Notes: a model not told the origin generated them from the letters alone. Positions 52,791 to 62,163 are shown, numbered from the stretch's first letter. The stretch is DNA of 64,000 bases from Verrucomicrobiales bacterium (GCA_029213195.1 JARGNI010000005.1:62001-126000); one strand, 5' to 3'. Program-made: numbers and translations.

Positions 52791-54194
52791 TCAGTCCTCG
52801 TGCCAATCCGCTCCATCGGCCATGATGGAGGCATTGATCTCAAGCAACTGCTTTTTCATCCGATTCAGAAGCTCTGGCTTCTCCTCGGCAAGATTCGTGG
52901 TCTGATTGGGATCCTTTTCAAGATCGAAAAGCTGGTAGTTGGTGTAGCCCCCCGTCTTGATCGCCGGAATCCACGCTTCGTTGAACATGTTGTCCTTGGA
53001 AAGCTCGTAGTCGGGATCGGCCACCAGCGAGTAGCGACCATCCCGCATCGCCACGATGGGACGGGCTTTCTGGAGATGCCAGAAGAGGGGTTGATGTCGC
53101 TTCACTTTCTTGGAATCCCCGAGGAGATGCGCCGCGAGACTGCTTCCATCGAGATGAGCCCCCTCCGGCTTGTCCAAACCGAGCAAATCACAAACTGTCG
53201 GCAAAACATCAACCAATCCGGCAGCTTCCTGAGAAACGACTCCCGGCATGATCTTACTCGGCCAGGCGAAAATTCCGGGAACGCGAATGCCTCCGTCCCA
53301 GTTCGTCCCCTTGGTGCCACGGAGATCACCACAGCGATCCGCGAGGTAGCTGCCATTGTCCGAGGCGTAGATGATCAGCGTGTTTTCCATCTGCCCCGAT
53401 TTCACAAGGTGATCGAAGAGCCGCCCGATCGCTCGGTCCGTGTTGTCGATCGTGCCGGAATAGACCGCCGACCTCGAGGATTTTTTTCCTTTCTTCGCCG
53501 AATCCCCTCCTTTCTCGTACTGGGAAACAATCTCTTCCGGGGCAGCAATCGGGGCATGAGGCTCGTGGAACCAGACATTGAGAAAAAACGGAGCTTCCGA
53601 GTCGTTCCGAGTCCCGAGCCAGGATACCGCCTCATCCACCACGATCTGGCAGGAGTAGCCCTCAATTTCCCCGACGGCTTCGCCGTTCCGAACAAAATTC
53701 TTGGGATTGCGATGGCTCGGACCGGCATTGTTCGCCGTCGCAAACCAGTGATCAAAACCATGATCCTCCGGGGTGGGCTTGTCCCGTTTCTCCGTCGGCA
53801 CTCCGAGATGCCACTTCCCGACATGAGCCGTGTCATAGCCTGCACCCTTCAGGATTTCGGCCAAAGTCGTCTCGCCGGTCCGAAGATGCGATTTCTGCGT
53901 CGCGTCGAAGATCCAGCTGTAGACACCGGTTCGGATATGGTGTCGCCCGGTCAAGAGGACGGCTCGCGAGGGTGAGCAGACCGCGCATCCGGAGTAAAAT
54001 TGCTGAAATCGAGTTCCCCGTGCTGCGAGGGCATCGAGGTGCGGCGTTTTGACCGGACCATCGTAGACACCGATATCCCGATAGCCGAGATCGTCTGCCA
54101 GGAGAATGACGACATTCGGCCGCTCTTCCGCGAGGGCAAAAGCCGAGAAAAAGAAGCAGGCCGCAAGACAGAGGGAGAGAAATTTTCTTGGCAT
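52791..54194 (-). CDS. Secreted sulfatase (alkaline phosphatase superfamily)
   Basis: A 467-residue sulfatase with signal peptide (MPRKFLSLCLAACFFFSAFA). The active-site motif is CSPSRAVLLTG (Cys73, converted to formylglycine in active enzymes; the CxPSR consensus is intact). Metal-binding residues begin with ERPNVVILLADDLGYRD. The late segment IYASDNGSYLADR is also conserved. It would remove sulfate esters from a polysaccharide or sulfated sugar outside the cytoplasm. No formylglycine-generating enzyme gene was seen in this window. It is divergent from the DUF5069 gene. Confidence 0.95.
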   Translation of the reverse strand: MPRKFLSLCLAACFFFSAFALAEERPNVVILLADDLGYRDIGVYDGPVKTPHLDALAARGTRFQQFYSGCAVCSPSRAVLLTGRHHIRTGVYSWIFDATQKSHLRTGETTLAEILKGAGYDTAHVGKWHLGVPTEKRDKPTPEDHGFDHWFATANNAGPSHRNPKNFVRNGEAVGEIEGYSCQIVVDEAVSWLGTRNDSEAPFFLNVWFHEPHAPIAAPEEIVSQYEKGGDSAKKGKKSSRSAVYSGTIDNTDRAIGRLFDHLVKSGQMENTLIIYASDNGSYLADRCGDLRGTKGTNWDGGIRVPGIFAWPSKIMPGVVSQEAAGLVDVLPTVCDLLGLDKPEGAHLDGSSLAAHLLGDSKKVKRHQPLFWHLQKARPIVAMRDGRYSLVADPDYELSKDNMFNEAWIPAIKTGGYTNYQLFDLEKDPNQTTNLAEEKPELLNRMKKQLLEINASIMADGADWHED

Positions 54195-54296
54195 GAAAGC
54201 TCTGTAGCATGCCCTCCGCTGGCCTGTCCATCCTCAGATCACTCGCAAATGCGCTGCTTTTGTAAGGCGATCCGATCCCGGACGTCTCTGGCTCCA

Positions 54297-54746
54297 ATGA
54301 ACAATGACTCGACCCTCCTCGCTCCGGATCTATCCTCCTGCTACCCACGAAGCCCCCGGGAAACCATCGGCGGTTTCGTAGTTGCGGCGCGTACCCTCGA
54401 CAAATGCCGAGCTGCCATTGCCGATACCCTGGGCGAATACCACTTCGACTGCCCCCTCGACAACCTGCTTTTTGATTTCACCGGGATCTCGGCAGAGGAG
54501 TTCCGCACCAAGGTCGAATCCGGTGTCGGGGACGTGGAGTTTGGAGACTGGCTCAAGGAACGTTCCTCCCACCTCAGCACGAGCGAGATCGTCCAGTGGA
54601 ACAACGATCTACGCTACAAGCGAATCAGCGAAATGCCGATCGAGCTCCAGGAATTTCTCGAAGGATACATCCCCGAGAACCTCCCCAGTGGAAGCATTGT
54701 TTATTACTGGTTTGACGTTTATGACATCGAAGAAGAGAGAATTTAG
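54297..54746 (+). CDS. DUF5069 protein
   Basis: A 149-residue cytoplasmic protein of the DUF5069 family. Typical segments are LLAPDLSSCYPRSPRETIGG, DNLLFDFTGISAEEFR and EVIQ-type VQWNNDLRYKRISEMPIELQ. The function is unknown. It lies 77 bases upstream of rpmF, which has its own promoter. No signal peptide. Confidence 0.85.
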   Translation: MNNDSTLLAPDLSSCYPRSPRETIGGFVVAARTLDKCRAAIADTLGEYHFDCPLDNLLFDFTGISAEEFRTKVESGVGDVEFGDWLKERSSHLSTSEIVQWNNDLRYKRISEMPIELQEFLEGYIPENLPSGSIVYYWFDVYDIEEERI

Positions 54747-54767
54747 GAAATCGGAAAGATTCCTTCG

Positions 54768-54796
54768 TTGACTTTTCTCGATTTTCCGGTTAAGTG
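54768..54796 (+). promoter_or_regulatory. Candidate promoter of rpmF
   Basis: TTGACT (54768-54773) and TAAGTG (54791-54796) have an ideal 17-base spacer. The rpmF start codon is 28 bases downstream at 54824. The -35 differs from consensus at one base. Confidence 0.55.
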
Positions 54797-54823
54797 CGCG
54801 CTCCAACTTTACTACAGTTTGCT

Positions 54824-55006
54824 ATGGCAGTTCCAAAACGTCGCACCTCCAAAATGAAAAAGCGTCTCCGTCGTACCGGTCAGCGCTGGCGTGCCCGCAA
54901 GCTCAACGTCTGCTCCGAGTGCGGAAGCGCTGCTCCTTCGCACATCGCTTGTCCCAGTTGTGGATACTACAAGGGTCGTCAGGTCATCACGGTCGACGAA
55001 CTCTAG
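54824..55006 (+). CDS. rpmF: 50S ribosomal protein L32
   Basis: A 60-residue ribosomal protein. It begins MAVPKRRTSKMKKRLRRTGQ and ends QVITVDEL. The zinc-ribbon cysteines are CSEC and CPSC, so this is the cysteine-containing (zinc-binding) form. It is part of the large ribosomal subunit. It heads the conserved rpmF-plsX-fabH cluster. An in-frame ATG-like start at 54794 is rejected because the family begins with MAVPKRR. Confidence 0.97.
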   Translation: MAVPKRRTSKMKKRLRRTGQRWRARKLNVCSECGSAAPSHIACPSCGYYKGRQVITVDEL

Positions 55007-55036
55007 GAGAATTCTCAATTCGATTGGAATGTTTGG

Positions 55037-55058
55037 AGTCACCTCGAGAGAGGTGACT
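55037..55058 (+). terminator. Hairpin between rpmF and plsX (terminator or attenuator)
   Basis: A perfect 9-bp stem AGTCACCTC/GAGGTGACT (55037-55045 with 55050-55058) has a GAGA loop and is followed by TTGTCGTTTT. The T-rich tail is interrupted, so partial termination is likely. It would allow high rpmF expression with a lower plsX message, or separate the transcripts. Confidence 0.6.
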
Positions 55059-55073
55059 TTGTCGTTTTCAGAG

Positions 55074-55103
55074 TTGCATCCCAGAGCCCCCTGCTCCTAG
55101 GTT
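55074..55103 (+). promoter_or_regulatory. Candidate promoter of plsX
   Basis: TTGCAT (55074-55079) and TAGGTT (55098-55103) with an 18-base spacer, 19 bases before the plsX start codon. The arrangement matches the promoter before 33820. Confidence 0.5.
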
Positions 55104-55122
55104 GCGGCTCACTACTTTCCCC

Positions 55123-56136
55123 ATGAAAATTGCTCTGGATGTCATGGGGGGCGATCACGCTCCCGTTGCGACGATGGAAGGTGCCATGCAGGCACTGGAA
55201 GACTTCGGCGACGATCTGGAGAAGCTCTATCTCGTGGGAGACGAGGGAGCAATCAAGGAACAGCTCTCCCACCTCTCCTATGCCCACGGCAAAATCGAGG
55301 TCGTGCCTTCCACCGAGGTTGTCGGGATGGAGGAATCCGCGGTGAAGTCCGTGCGCGGGAAAAAGAACTCCTCGATCAGTGTCGCCGTCGATCTCGTGAA
55401 GCGCGGCGATGCCGAGGCCGTCGTCAGCGCGGGAAATACCGGGGCTGCCGTGGCGGCCTCCACCATCAAGCTTCGGACCATCAAGGGGGTCGAGCGAGCT
55501 GGAATCGCCTCTCCCCTGCCCAATGAACACGGTCCCTGCAATATCGTCGACGCGGGTGCCAACGTAGACGCCAAGGCATCTCACCTCCTCGGCTATGCGA
55601 TCATGGGCTCGGTTTATGCTCGTCACGTCCAGGGAAAGAAAAACCCGGTCGTGGGACTGATGTCCGTCGGGGAAGAGGATTCCAAGGGAACCGACTTCAC
55701 CCGCGAAGTCTTCGGTTTGTTGAAGGAATCCGGTCTGAATTTTGCCGGAAATGTCGAAGGCCACGATCTCTTCGAATCCGCGATCGATGTCGTCGTCTGC
55801 GATGGATTTGTAGGCAATGTCATCCTGAAATCCTGCGAAGCGACCGCGAAAGTCATGTTCAAGTGGCTGAAACAGGACATCAAGGCCACTCCGATACGGC
55901 AGATGGGCGCGCTCATCGCCAAGGATGCCTTCAAGGCCACCAAGGAACGCGGTTCCTACGAAACCTATGGCGGCAGCCCTCTATTGGGAGTGAACGGGAT
56001 CTGCATCATCGGTCACGGCTCCAGTTCTCCCCGTGCGGTAAAGAATGCGATCCGAGTTGCGTCCGAAGCGGTCAAGCACCATGTAAATCCTCATATTGAG
56101 GAAGAAATGGCTCGATCCTCCGATCTCCTTGGCTAA
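55123..56136 (+). CDS. plsX: Phosphate acyltransferase PlsX
   Basis: A 337-residue enzyme that converts acyl-ACP to acyl-phosphate for phospholipid synthesis. Family landmarks are MKIALDVMGGDHAP, VSAGNTGAAVAASTIKLRTI, PNEHGPCNIVDAGANVDAKA and VNGICIIGHGSSSPRAVKNA. It is peripheral to the inner membrane. The ATG at 55123 begins the conserved region. fabH is 48 bases downstream. Length and all seen motifs are normal. Confidence 0.96.
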   Translation: MKIALDVMGGDHAPVATMEGAMQALEDFGDDLEKLYLVGDEGAIKEQLSHLSYAHGKIEVVPSTEVVGMEESAVKSVRGKKNSSISVAVDLVKRGDAEAVVSAGNTGAAVAASTIKLRTIKGVERAGIASPLPNEHGPCNIVDAGANVDAKASHLLGYAIMGSVYARHVQGKKNPVVGLMSVGEEDSKGTDFTREVFGLLKESGLNFAGNVEGHDLFESAIDVVVCDGFVGNVILKSCEATAKVMFKWLKQDIKATPIRQMGALIAKDAFKATKERGSYETYGGSPLLGVNGICIIGHGSSSPRAVKNAIRVASEAVKHHVNPHIEEEMARSSDLLG

Positions 56137-56184
56137 GTATTCCTCTTTTCCCTCCGCCGCTCTCTCCCTCCTGCTTGTTTGCCC

Positions 56185-57198
56185 ATGACAGATTCCGCTT
56201 CAACTGCCCAGACGATGACGCCTGTTCGGATTGCCGGAACGGGGAGTTATCTCCCGGAGCGGATCATGACGAACAAGGACCTCGAGAAGTCGGTCGACAC
56301 CTCGGATGAATGGATCACGACGAGAACGGGCATCCGGGCTCGCCGTATCGCCGCCGAGGATGAGCACACGAGCCATCTCGCGGCCAAGGCCGGTGCCAAG
56401 GCGCTCGAGCAGGCCGGGATCGACGCGGCTGATATCGAGCTCATCATTGTCGCAACCATCACTCCCGACACCCTGACCCCTGCCACCGCCTGCTATGTCC
56501 AGCAGCATCTTGGCTGTCTCAAGGCAGTGGCTTTCGATATTTCCGCCGCCTGTTCGGGGTTTCTCTACGCCCTGGAAATGGCGAGAACCAGCGTCGGTGG
56601 AGGGGCGTTCAAGAATGCCCTCATCATCGGAGCGGAAAAACTCAGCGCCTTTGTCGACTGGACCGATCGAAATACCTGTGTGCTCTTCGGTGATGGCGCG
56701 GGAGCCGCGGTGATCGTTCCTTCCACGAATGGAGACGGACGCGTTCTCTCCTCGCAGTTGGGAACCGACGGCGCTCAGGCCGGACTTCTCAATATTCCTG
56801 GTGGAGGTTCAGCCTGCCCGATGACGACTGAAAATGCCCCGGAAAGTCTCGCCTATCTGGCCATGCAGGGCCGCGAAGTGTTCAAACACGCGGTCAATGC
56901 GATGAAAAAAGCGAGTATCGATGGGATCACGGCAGCCGGCCTGACTCCGAAAGACATCAAGCTTCTGATTCCCCACCAGGCCAATCTGCGCATCATCGAT
57001 GCGATCGTCGAACGACTCGAGATCAATCGAGAAGATGTTTTCATCAATCTCGACAAGTATGGCAACACTTCCGCGGCTGCAGTGGCTATTGCCCTCGACG
57101 AAGCCCATCGCGAGGGACGAATCCAGCGAGGCGACAAAATTCTTCTTGTTGCCTTTGGGGCCGGACTCACCTGGGCGAGCGCGGTGATCGAATGGTGA
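56185..57198 (+). CDS. fabH: Beta-ketoacyl-ACP synthase III
   Basis: A 337-residue condensing enzyme that starts fatty acid synthesis by joining acetyl-CoA with malonyl-ACP. The catalytic triad is present: Cys123 in DISAACSGFLYAL, His264 in IPHQANLRIID and Asn294 in KYGNTSAAAV. N-terminal GTGSYLPERIMTN and TSDEWITTRTGIR are typical. It completes the rpmF-plsX-fabH cluster. The ATG at 56185 was used; a TTG two codons upstream is also in frame. Confidence 0.96.
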   Translation: MTDSASTAQTMTPVRIAGTGSYLPERIMTNKDLEKSVDTSDEWITTRTGIRARRIAAEDEHTSHLAAKAGAKALEQAGIDAADIELIIVATITPDTLTPATACYVQQHLGCLKAVAFDISAACSGFLYALEMARTSVGGGAFKNALIIGAEKLSAFVDWTDRNTCVLFGDGAGAAVIVPSTNGDGRVLSSQLGTDGAQAGLLNIPGGGSACPMTTENAPESLAYLAMQGREVFKHAVNAMKKASIDGITAAGLTPKDIKLLIPHQANLRIIDAIVERLEINREDVFINLDKYGNTSAAAVAIALDEAHREGRIQRGDKILLVAFGAGLTWASAVIEW

Positions 57199-57247
57199 AT
57201 TTTCCCGAGCAGTCTTCCGCTTGCGGTGTCTATTGTACCGTAACTCG

Positions 57248-58258
57248 ATGATCCTGTTCGCCGAAACCACGTTCCAGCTGGCCTACCCCTGGGTGTTGGC
57301 CCTGCTCCTGTTGCTGCCACTCCTGGCGCTGCTGCGGAGCCGTTCCGGAAACCAGGGGGCGGTTGTTTTCTCGTCTCTTCATATCCTTCGCAGGCTGGGA
57401 CCAATCGCCAAGGGGCGAACCGGAGGCTTCCGACTCGCGGCCTTGTTCCTTTCCCTCTCCTGCCTCATTCTCGCCCTGACGCGCCCACAGTGGATCAACA
57501 AGACCGAGCAGATCTCCGAGAGCGGGGTCGAGTTGATCATTGCGATCGATGTCTCGCGGTCCATGCAGGTCGAGGATTTCCGGATCGAAGGCAGCCGTGT
57601 GAATCGACTGCAAGCCGCCAAGAAAGTAACCCGGGAGTTCATCCAGGGCCGTGACAATGACCGAATCGGCCTCCTCGCCTTTGCCGGACGCCCCTATCTT
57701 GCCAGTCCTCTTACCCTCTCCAAGAGTTGGCTCGAAGGGGATCAAGGTCTTGGGCGGGTCCGAATCGGACTCGTTGAGGATGGGACCGCGATCGGATCCG
57801 CTCTTGCCGCAGCCGCGAAGCGTCTCGATAAGCGTCCTTCGAAAAGCAAGATCGTCGTTCTCTTGACCGATGGCGTGAACAACGCCGGAAAGCTCTCCCC
57901 CATCGAAGCTGCCAAACTGGCCAAGACCCTCGGAGTGCGGGTTTACACCATCGCCGTCGGCACCTATGGCGACTACGTGGTTCAAACCCCGGTCGGTCCT
58001 CAGCGACTTCGACAGGAATTCGACGAGAAAACCCTGCAGGAGATTGCTCAAATCGCGAATGGCGAATATTTTCGAGCTCAGGACACCAGCGGTCTTGAAC
58101 GAATTTTCTCCCTGATTGATGAAATGGAGAAAACCGAGATCACGAGACGGACCCTGGTCGAGTCCCAGGAACTTTTTCACTGGTTTGCGGTCGCGGGAAT
58201 TGTTTTTGGTTTGCTAACGATGACAGGTGACGAAACGTTCTGGAGGCGATACCCATGA
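57248..58258 (+). CDS. batA: VWA-domain membrane protein BatA
   Basis: A 336-residue protein of the Bat (Bacteroides aerotolerance) operon type. It has an N-terminal helix (AYPWVLALLLLLPLLALL), a second span near LAALFLSLSCLILALT, and a von Willebrand A domain. The MIDAS metal site is IAIDVSRSMQ (Asp101, Ser103, Ser105), and later VVLLTDGVNNAG. A C-terminal helix (FAVAGIVFGLLTM) anchors it. The stop overlaps the next gene's start (58255-58258). It is 50 bases after fabH, so it may share the transcript. Role: periplasmic or membrane complex with BatB-BatE. Confidence 0.93.
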   Translation: MILFAETTFQLAYPWVLALLLLLPLLALLRSRSGNQGAVVFSSLHILRRLGPIAKGRTGGFRLAALFLSLSCLILALTRPQWINKTEQISESGVELIIAIDVSRSMQVEDFRIEGSRVNRLQAAKKVTREFIQGRDNDRIGLLAFAGRPYLASPLTLSKSWLEGDQGLGRVRIGLVEDGTAIGSALAAAAKRLDKRPSKSKIVVLLTDGVNNAGKLSPIEAAKLAKTLGVRVYTIAVGTYGDYVVQTPVGPQRLRQEFDEKTLQEIAQIANGEYFRAQDTSGLERIFSLIDEMEKTEITRRTLVESQELFHWFAVAGIVFGLLTMTGDETFWRRYP

Positions 58259-60417
58259 CTGATCTTGTCTTTGCTCAACCCAAATGGTTCTGGGGACTTC
58301 TAGTCCTCGTGCCCTTGCTTGGGCTTCGCATCTGGTCTCATGTGCGGGGACGAGGAGACTTGGTCGGCTTGGTCTCCCCCCGACTGATGAAGCAACTGGT
58401 CAGTGGTCGGGGACAATCCCAGAGGTGGACAGTATTCCTGCTCCAGTCCGCAGTGCTCGCACTTACTTTCGCGGCCCTGGCCCGCCCTCAACTTGGATTT
58501 GATGAGATCGATACCCAGACCGAGGCGCGAAACCTCATCGTCGCGATCGATACCTCTCGAAGCATGCTCGCCAGCGATCTCCGCCCGAATCGGCTGGAAC
58601 GCGCGAAGCTCGCCGCCACCGATATCATCCGCTCGCTCCCTGAGGACCGGGTCGGCCTGATTGCTTTTGCGGGTCGCCCCTTTCTCCAGGCCCCCCTCAC
58701 TGTGGATCACGAGGCGATCCTCGAAGCGATCGATCAAATGGACACGGAGATCATTCCTCGCGGAGGCACGAACATTGCCTCAGCAGCAGAACTCGCCCTC
58801 GAGACCTTTGAAGAAGCCAAGCTGGAGCAGAGTGCACTCGTTCTCTTTTCAGATGGAGAAGCCCTCGAAGGAACCGAGCAGGTCGAACGAATCCGGGAGC
58901 GTGCCAGGAAGTCGGGAATGTCGATCATCGCCGTCGGTGTGGGCACCCTTTCCGGCTCAATCATTCCGGAGCTTGACAACCGCGGAGAACCGATCCCGGG
59001 GCAATTCATCATGGACGATGAGGGACAGGTCGTCCGCAGCCGGCTCGACCCCAAGGCGCTGCAAACCCTTGCCTCCGGAGGAGGCGTCTATGTGCACCTC
59101 GGCGGCCAATCCTCTCTGAACCGGGTCGTCGAGCAGATCCAGAGGGAAATTGCAACCTCCCGAGCTGAGAGCGAATCCCGTCGCCGTCCCAAGGAGCGTT
59201 TCATGTGGCCCCTTTCCGCAGCGATCGGATTCCTTCTCCTGGCCCACGTCGTCCCCCTTCTCTGGATGAGACCGGCAAAGCGGGACCAGAAAGGGCTCGC
59301 GACCTTGTCGAGTTCGGCGGCTACCGGTCTCGCTTTCCTGATCCTGCTTCCTTCTCTTTTTCCGCAGATGCTTTCCGCGAACGAGGATCCACTTTTTCTC
59401 GGTCATGAAGCCTTCCGCGAGGGGAACTACGAAAAAGCGATCGAGACCTACGAGAGCGCGCTTTCAGAGAAGGTGTCGCCGAGAGATGAGTCGCTGCTCC
59501 AACTGGCACTCGGAGCCGCTGCCTTCCGCCAAGGCGATTACGAACGCGCCAGCGAGGCCTACGGGCAGGCTCTGGTCGGATCACAGGAGAGTTTCCAGGA
59601 GCACGCCCACTACAACCTGGGGAATACCCTCTTTCGCAAGGGAGAATCCGCTCTCCAGTCGACCCAGCAGACCGATCCGGATCAACCTGCGCCCTCTCTT
59701 CCGCCCGGTGAGATTATTGACGCCACCCTGCAACAATGGGAGAGCGCGCTCGAGCACTACGAGTCCGCACTCGCCCTGAACGAAGAGAATCAGAAAGCCG
59801 CCCACAATATCGAAGTGGTGAAGAAGAAGATCGAAGACCTCAAGAAGCAGCAGGAAGAACAGCAAGAGCAGGAGGAACAGGAGAAAGAAGAAGAGGAAAA
59901 ACAGGAAGAAGAAGAGAAGGAGGACGAAGAAGAAAACCAGGATGACTCGGGAGACTCCGAAGAGAACGAAGAATCGGAAAGCGATCCCCAGGGCTCTTCG
60001 GATGATCAGGAAGGCGATGGAGACTCGGAAAACTCTCCGGAAGATTCGGAGGAGAACGAAGAACCGCAGGATCCCGAATCGGAAGAGAATCAGAACCCCG
60101 AAGACTCGGACGAGAACCAGGACCCCGAGGACTCCGAAGAAAAAGACCCCGGCAAGGAAGAGGAAGATTCGGAACGCCCCGAAGACGGCGAGGATCCAAA
60201 CGAACCCGAACCCCGTGAAGGCCAGCTCGAGGCCAATCCCAATCAGCAGCAACCACCACAACAGGCCAATGTCGCCGATCCCGCTCAGCGGGAAGTGAAT
60301 CCGGAAACCGGTTACTCCCCCAGCGAAGCCCGACAGTTGCTCGAAGCCCTGGCCGACGAGACCGAAGTCCGGCCCATCCTTGCTCCCTCTCGCGGAGAGA
60401 TATACAAGAACTGGTGA
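58255..60417 (+). CDS. BatB-BatC fusion: VWA domain, TPR repeats, acidic tail
   Basis: A 720-residue protein. The N-terminal half is a second VWA domain with a MIDAS site (VAIDTSRSMLAS: Asp99, Ser101, Ser103) flanked by membrane helices. From about residue 380 TPR units follow (GHEAFREGNYEKAIETYESA and FRQGDYERASEAYGQAL). A very long acidic low-complexity tract then spans roughly residues 525-660, with repeats of EEQ, EENQ, DSEE and PEDSEEN type, before a conserved end (ARQLLEALADETEVRPILAP). Separate BatB and BatC genes are common elsewhere; here they are fused. The tail is probably disordered and extracytoplasmic. Confidence 0.92.
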   Translation: MTDLVFAQPKWFWGLLVLVPLLGLRIWSHVRGRGDLVGLVSPRLMKQLVSGRGQSQRWTVFLLQSAVLALTFAALARPQLGFDEIDTQTEARNLIVAIDTSRSMLASDLRPNRLERAKLAATDIIRSLPEDRVGLIAFAGRPFLQAPLTVDHEAILEAIDQMDTEIIPRGGTNIASAAELALETFEEAKLEQSALVLFSDGEALEGTEQVERIRERARKSGMSIIAVGVGTLSGSIIPELDNRGEPIPGQFIMDDEGQVVRSRLDPKALQTLASGGGVYVHLGGQSSLNRVVEQIQREIATSRAESESRRRPKERFMWPLSAAIGFLLLAHVVPLLWMRPAKRDQKGLATLSSSAATGLAFLILLPSLFPQMLSANEDPLFLGHEAFREGNYEKAIETYESALSEKVSPRDESLLQLALGAAAFRQGDYERASEAYGQALVGSQESFQEHAHYNLGNTLFRKGESALQSTQQTDPDQPAPSLPPGEIIDATLQQWESALEHYESALALNEENQKAAHNIEVVKKKIEDLKKQQEEQQEQEEQEKEEEEKQEEEEKEDEEENQDDSGDSEENEESESDPQGSSDDQEGDGDSENSPEDSEENEEPQDPESEENQNPEDSDENQDPEDSEEKDPGKEEEDSERPEDGEDPNEPEPREGQLEANPNQQQPPQQANVADPAQREVNPETGYSPSEARQLLEALADETEVRPILAPSRGEIYKNW

Positions 60418-62159
60418 TGCGTATTCAACCTACAGCTTCTTTTCGGCTCCTGGTTTTAACGACTCTGGTGCTGCTGGTGTCCGTACTGCCAGAAATTGCT
60501 GCTCAAGCGGACGGAGAGGTCAAAGTGACGGCCAACGTCCTCAGCAATCGAGTCGCCATCGGCGAGTTCGGAACCCTCATCGTGGAAGTGACTGGAGCAG
60601 AGGCAAGACTCCCGCAGCGTATTGACTCCGAGAAACTCGAAATCTCGCATTCCGGAGAGCAGTCCAGCATTGAAATCGTAAACCGGCTCCGAACGATCAA
60701 GTTCACACATTTCTATCGTTTTCGAGGAAGTGAGCCCGGCACCTTCACGATTCCTCCGATCGAGGTTACCTTGCCGAACGAAACCCGCATGACTCCGGCC
60801 ATCGAGGTCACCGTCTACGAACGAGACGGTTCCGAAGCAATCGATGCGACTCGCCCTTACTCCGCCAAGCTGGAGCTCAACCGCACTGAATTCTACGTCA
60901 ATGAAGTCGTTCCCTTCACCGTGATCGCATATGTCCGGGGTCGCAATGCGATCAGCGATGTGGTCCAGCCTCGTTTTCAGCATGAAAGCTTTGTCATCAA
61001 GAATTTCCGCGATGTCCGCACCGATGGCGGAGAACTGGGTTCCACATATTACTCGTCTGCGGTCCTCCCCTCCTCCCTCTTCGCATTGAAGGCGGGAGAG
61101 CACCGCCTCGGCCCGGCCGACCTCGGAGTGAGAGTCCTCGATGCCAGCTCGGGATTCGGGTTTTCCAGTTTCTTCAGCCGGACCGTGGTCCGTGAGATGG
61201 CCACCAATACGGTCAACGTGAAGGTCAAGCCTCTCCCAGACGGTGCCCCACTCGGCTTCAGCGGAGCCGTCGGATCCTTTCAGCTATCGGTCGAGCCCTC
61301 CACCACCCAGGTCAGTGTCGGTGATCCGATCTCGATGAAGTTTCGAGTTTCCGGAACCGGAAATCGTCAAACGATGTCCGCTCCCGTCTTCCAAACCCCG
61401 CAAACCGGACTCTGGAAGAGCTACGAGCCTTCGAAACAGATCGAGGAAGGAGAAGGGAACGACGGTTTCGCCTCGGGCTCCGTCGCCTTTTCCCAGGTCA
61501 TCCTTCCCGAGGCCAAGGTAAAGGAAATCCCTCCTTTCATTTTCAGTTACTTCGACCCGGTCGCGGAGGAGTATGTATCCCGAATCACTGAACCCATACC
61601 GATCGAAGTCAGTTCGGATCCGAATCGGAACGTCGCCCCCGCCATTTCGTTCCCTCGAGATTCGTCAGGAGCCGCAGCTACCCCCGCCGCAGCTCAACCG
61701 GAACCGAGCTACGAAGACATGCTCTTCATTCGTGCAACAAAGCCTCGATGGATCTCGGCGACAGCATTGAACCAGAAATCCTGGATCCACTACGCCGTTC
61801 ACGGATTTTTCTCGATCTGCTTTTTCACCCTTCTCGGTTTTGGCATCCTGCGCTCGGTACAGCAAAGAAAGCTGGCCGGGAATATCGAGGGCCCACCCGA
61901 ATCCTTCGCCGACGCGCTCCACCAGATTCCCGGACAAGGGGCTTCTCGGCGAGACTACTATCGAGCCGTCGCCACCGCCCTCGCCTGCTGGAAGTCCGAA
62001 CATGAGGACGCTCCCGAGCCCGTTCTCGAGGTGATTCAGCGAGTCTCGGAAAAATGCGATCAGTTCCTTTACAGCGGGCAGAGTGAGGGAGAGACTCCGA
62101 TCTCCCCAGGGGAAGCGAACGAATTTCAATCCATTCTCCAGAAGCTGCCTCGCAAGTGA
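60417..62159 (+). CDS. batD: BatD-like membrane protein
   Basis: A 580-residue protein. An N-terminal signal (MRIQPTASFRLLVLTTLVLLV) is followed by beta-rich domains (VTANVLSNRVAIGEFGTLIV, HFYRFRGSEPGTFTIPPIEV, GSFQLSVEPSTTQVSVGDPI) typical of BatD/BatD-like proteins, and a helix about residues 457-480 (YAVHGFFSICFFTLLGFGIL) before a cytoplasmic C-terminal domain. The start ATG overlaps the batB/C stop by one base (TGATG). It belongs to the Bat complex, presumably binding the VWA proteins at the membrane. Confidence 0.9.
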   Translation: MRIQPTASFRLLVLTTLVLLVSVLPEIAAQADGEVKVTANVLSNRVAIGEFGTLIVEVTGAEARLPQRIDSEKLEISHSGEQSSIEIVNRLRTIKFTHFYRFRGSEPGTFTIPPIEVTLPNETRMTPAIEVTVYERDGSEAIDATRPYSAKLELNRTEFYVNEVVPFTVIAYVRGRNAISDVVQPRFQHESFVIKNFRDVRTDGGELGSTYYSSAVLPSSLFALKAGEHRLGPADLGVRVLDASSGFGFSSFFSRTVVREMATNTVNVKVKPLPDGAPLGFSGAVGSFQLSVEPSTTQVSVGDPISMKFRVSGTGNRQTMSAPVFQTPQTGLWKSYEPSKQIEEGEGNDGFASGSVAFSQVILPEAKVKEIPPFIFSYFDPVAEEYVSRITEPIPIEVSSDPNRNVAPAISFPRDSSGAAATPAAAQPEPSYEDMLFIRATKPRWISATALNQKSWIHYAVHGFFSICFFTLLGFGILRSVQQRKLAGNIEGPPESFADALHQIPGQGASRRDYYRAVATALACWKSEHEDAPEPVLEVIQRVSEKCDQFLYSGQSEGETPISPGEANEFQSILQKLPRK

Positions 62160-62163
62160 GCCC

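Noticed and set aside
59581-60261. A leftward frame that looks like a very hydrophobic membrane protein (Phe/Leu/Val rich)
   Set aside because: It is the complement of the Glu/Asp-rich tail of the BatB/C fusion; GAA/GAG codons read backwards give Phe/Leu. The hydrophobicity is an artefact.
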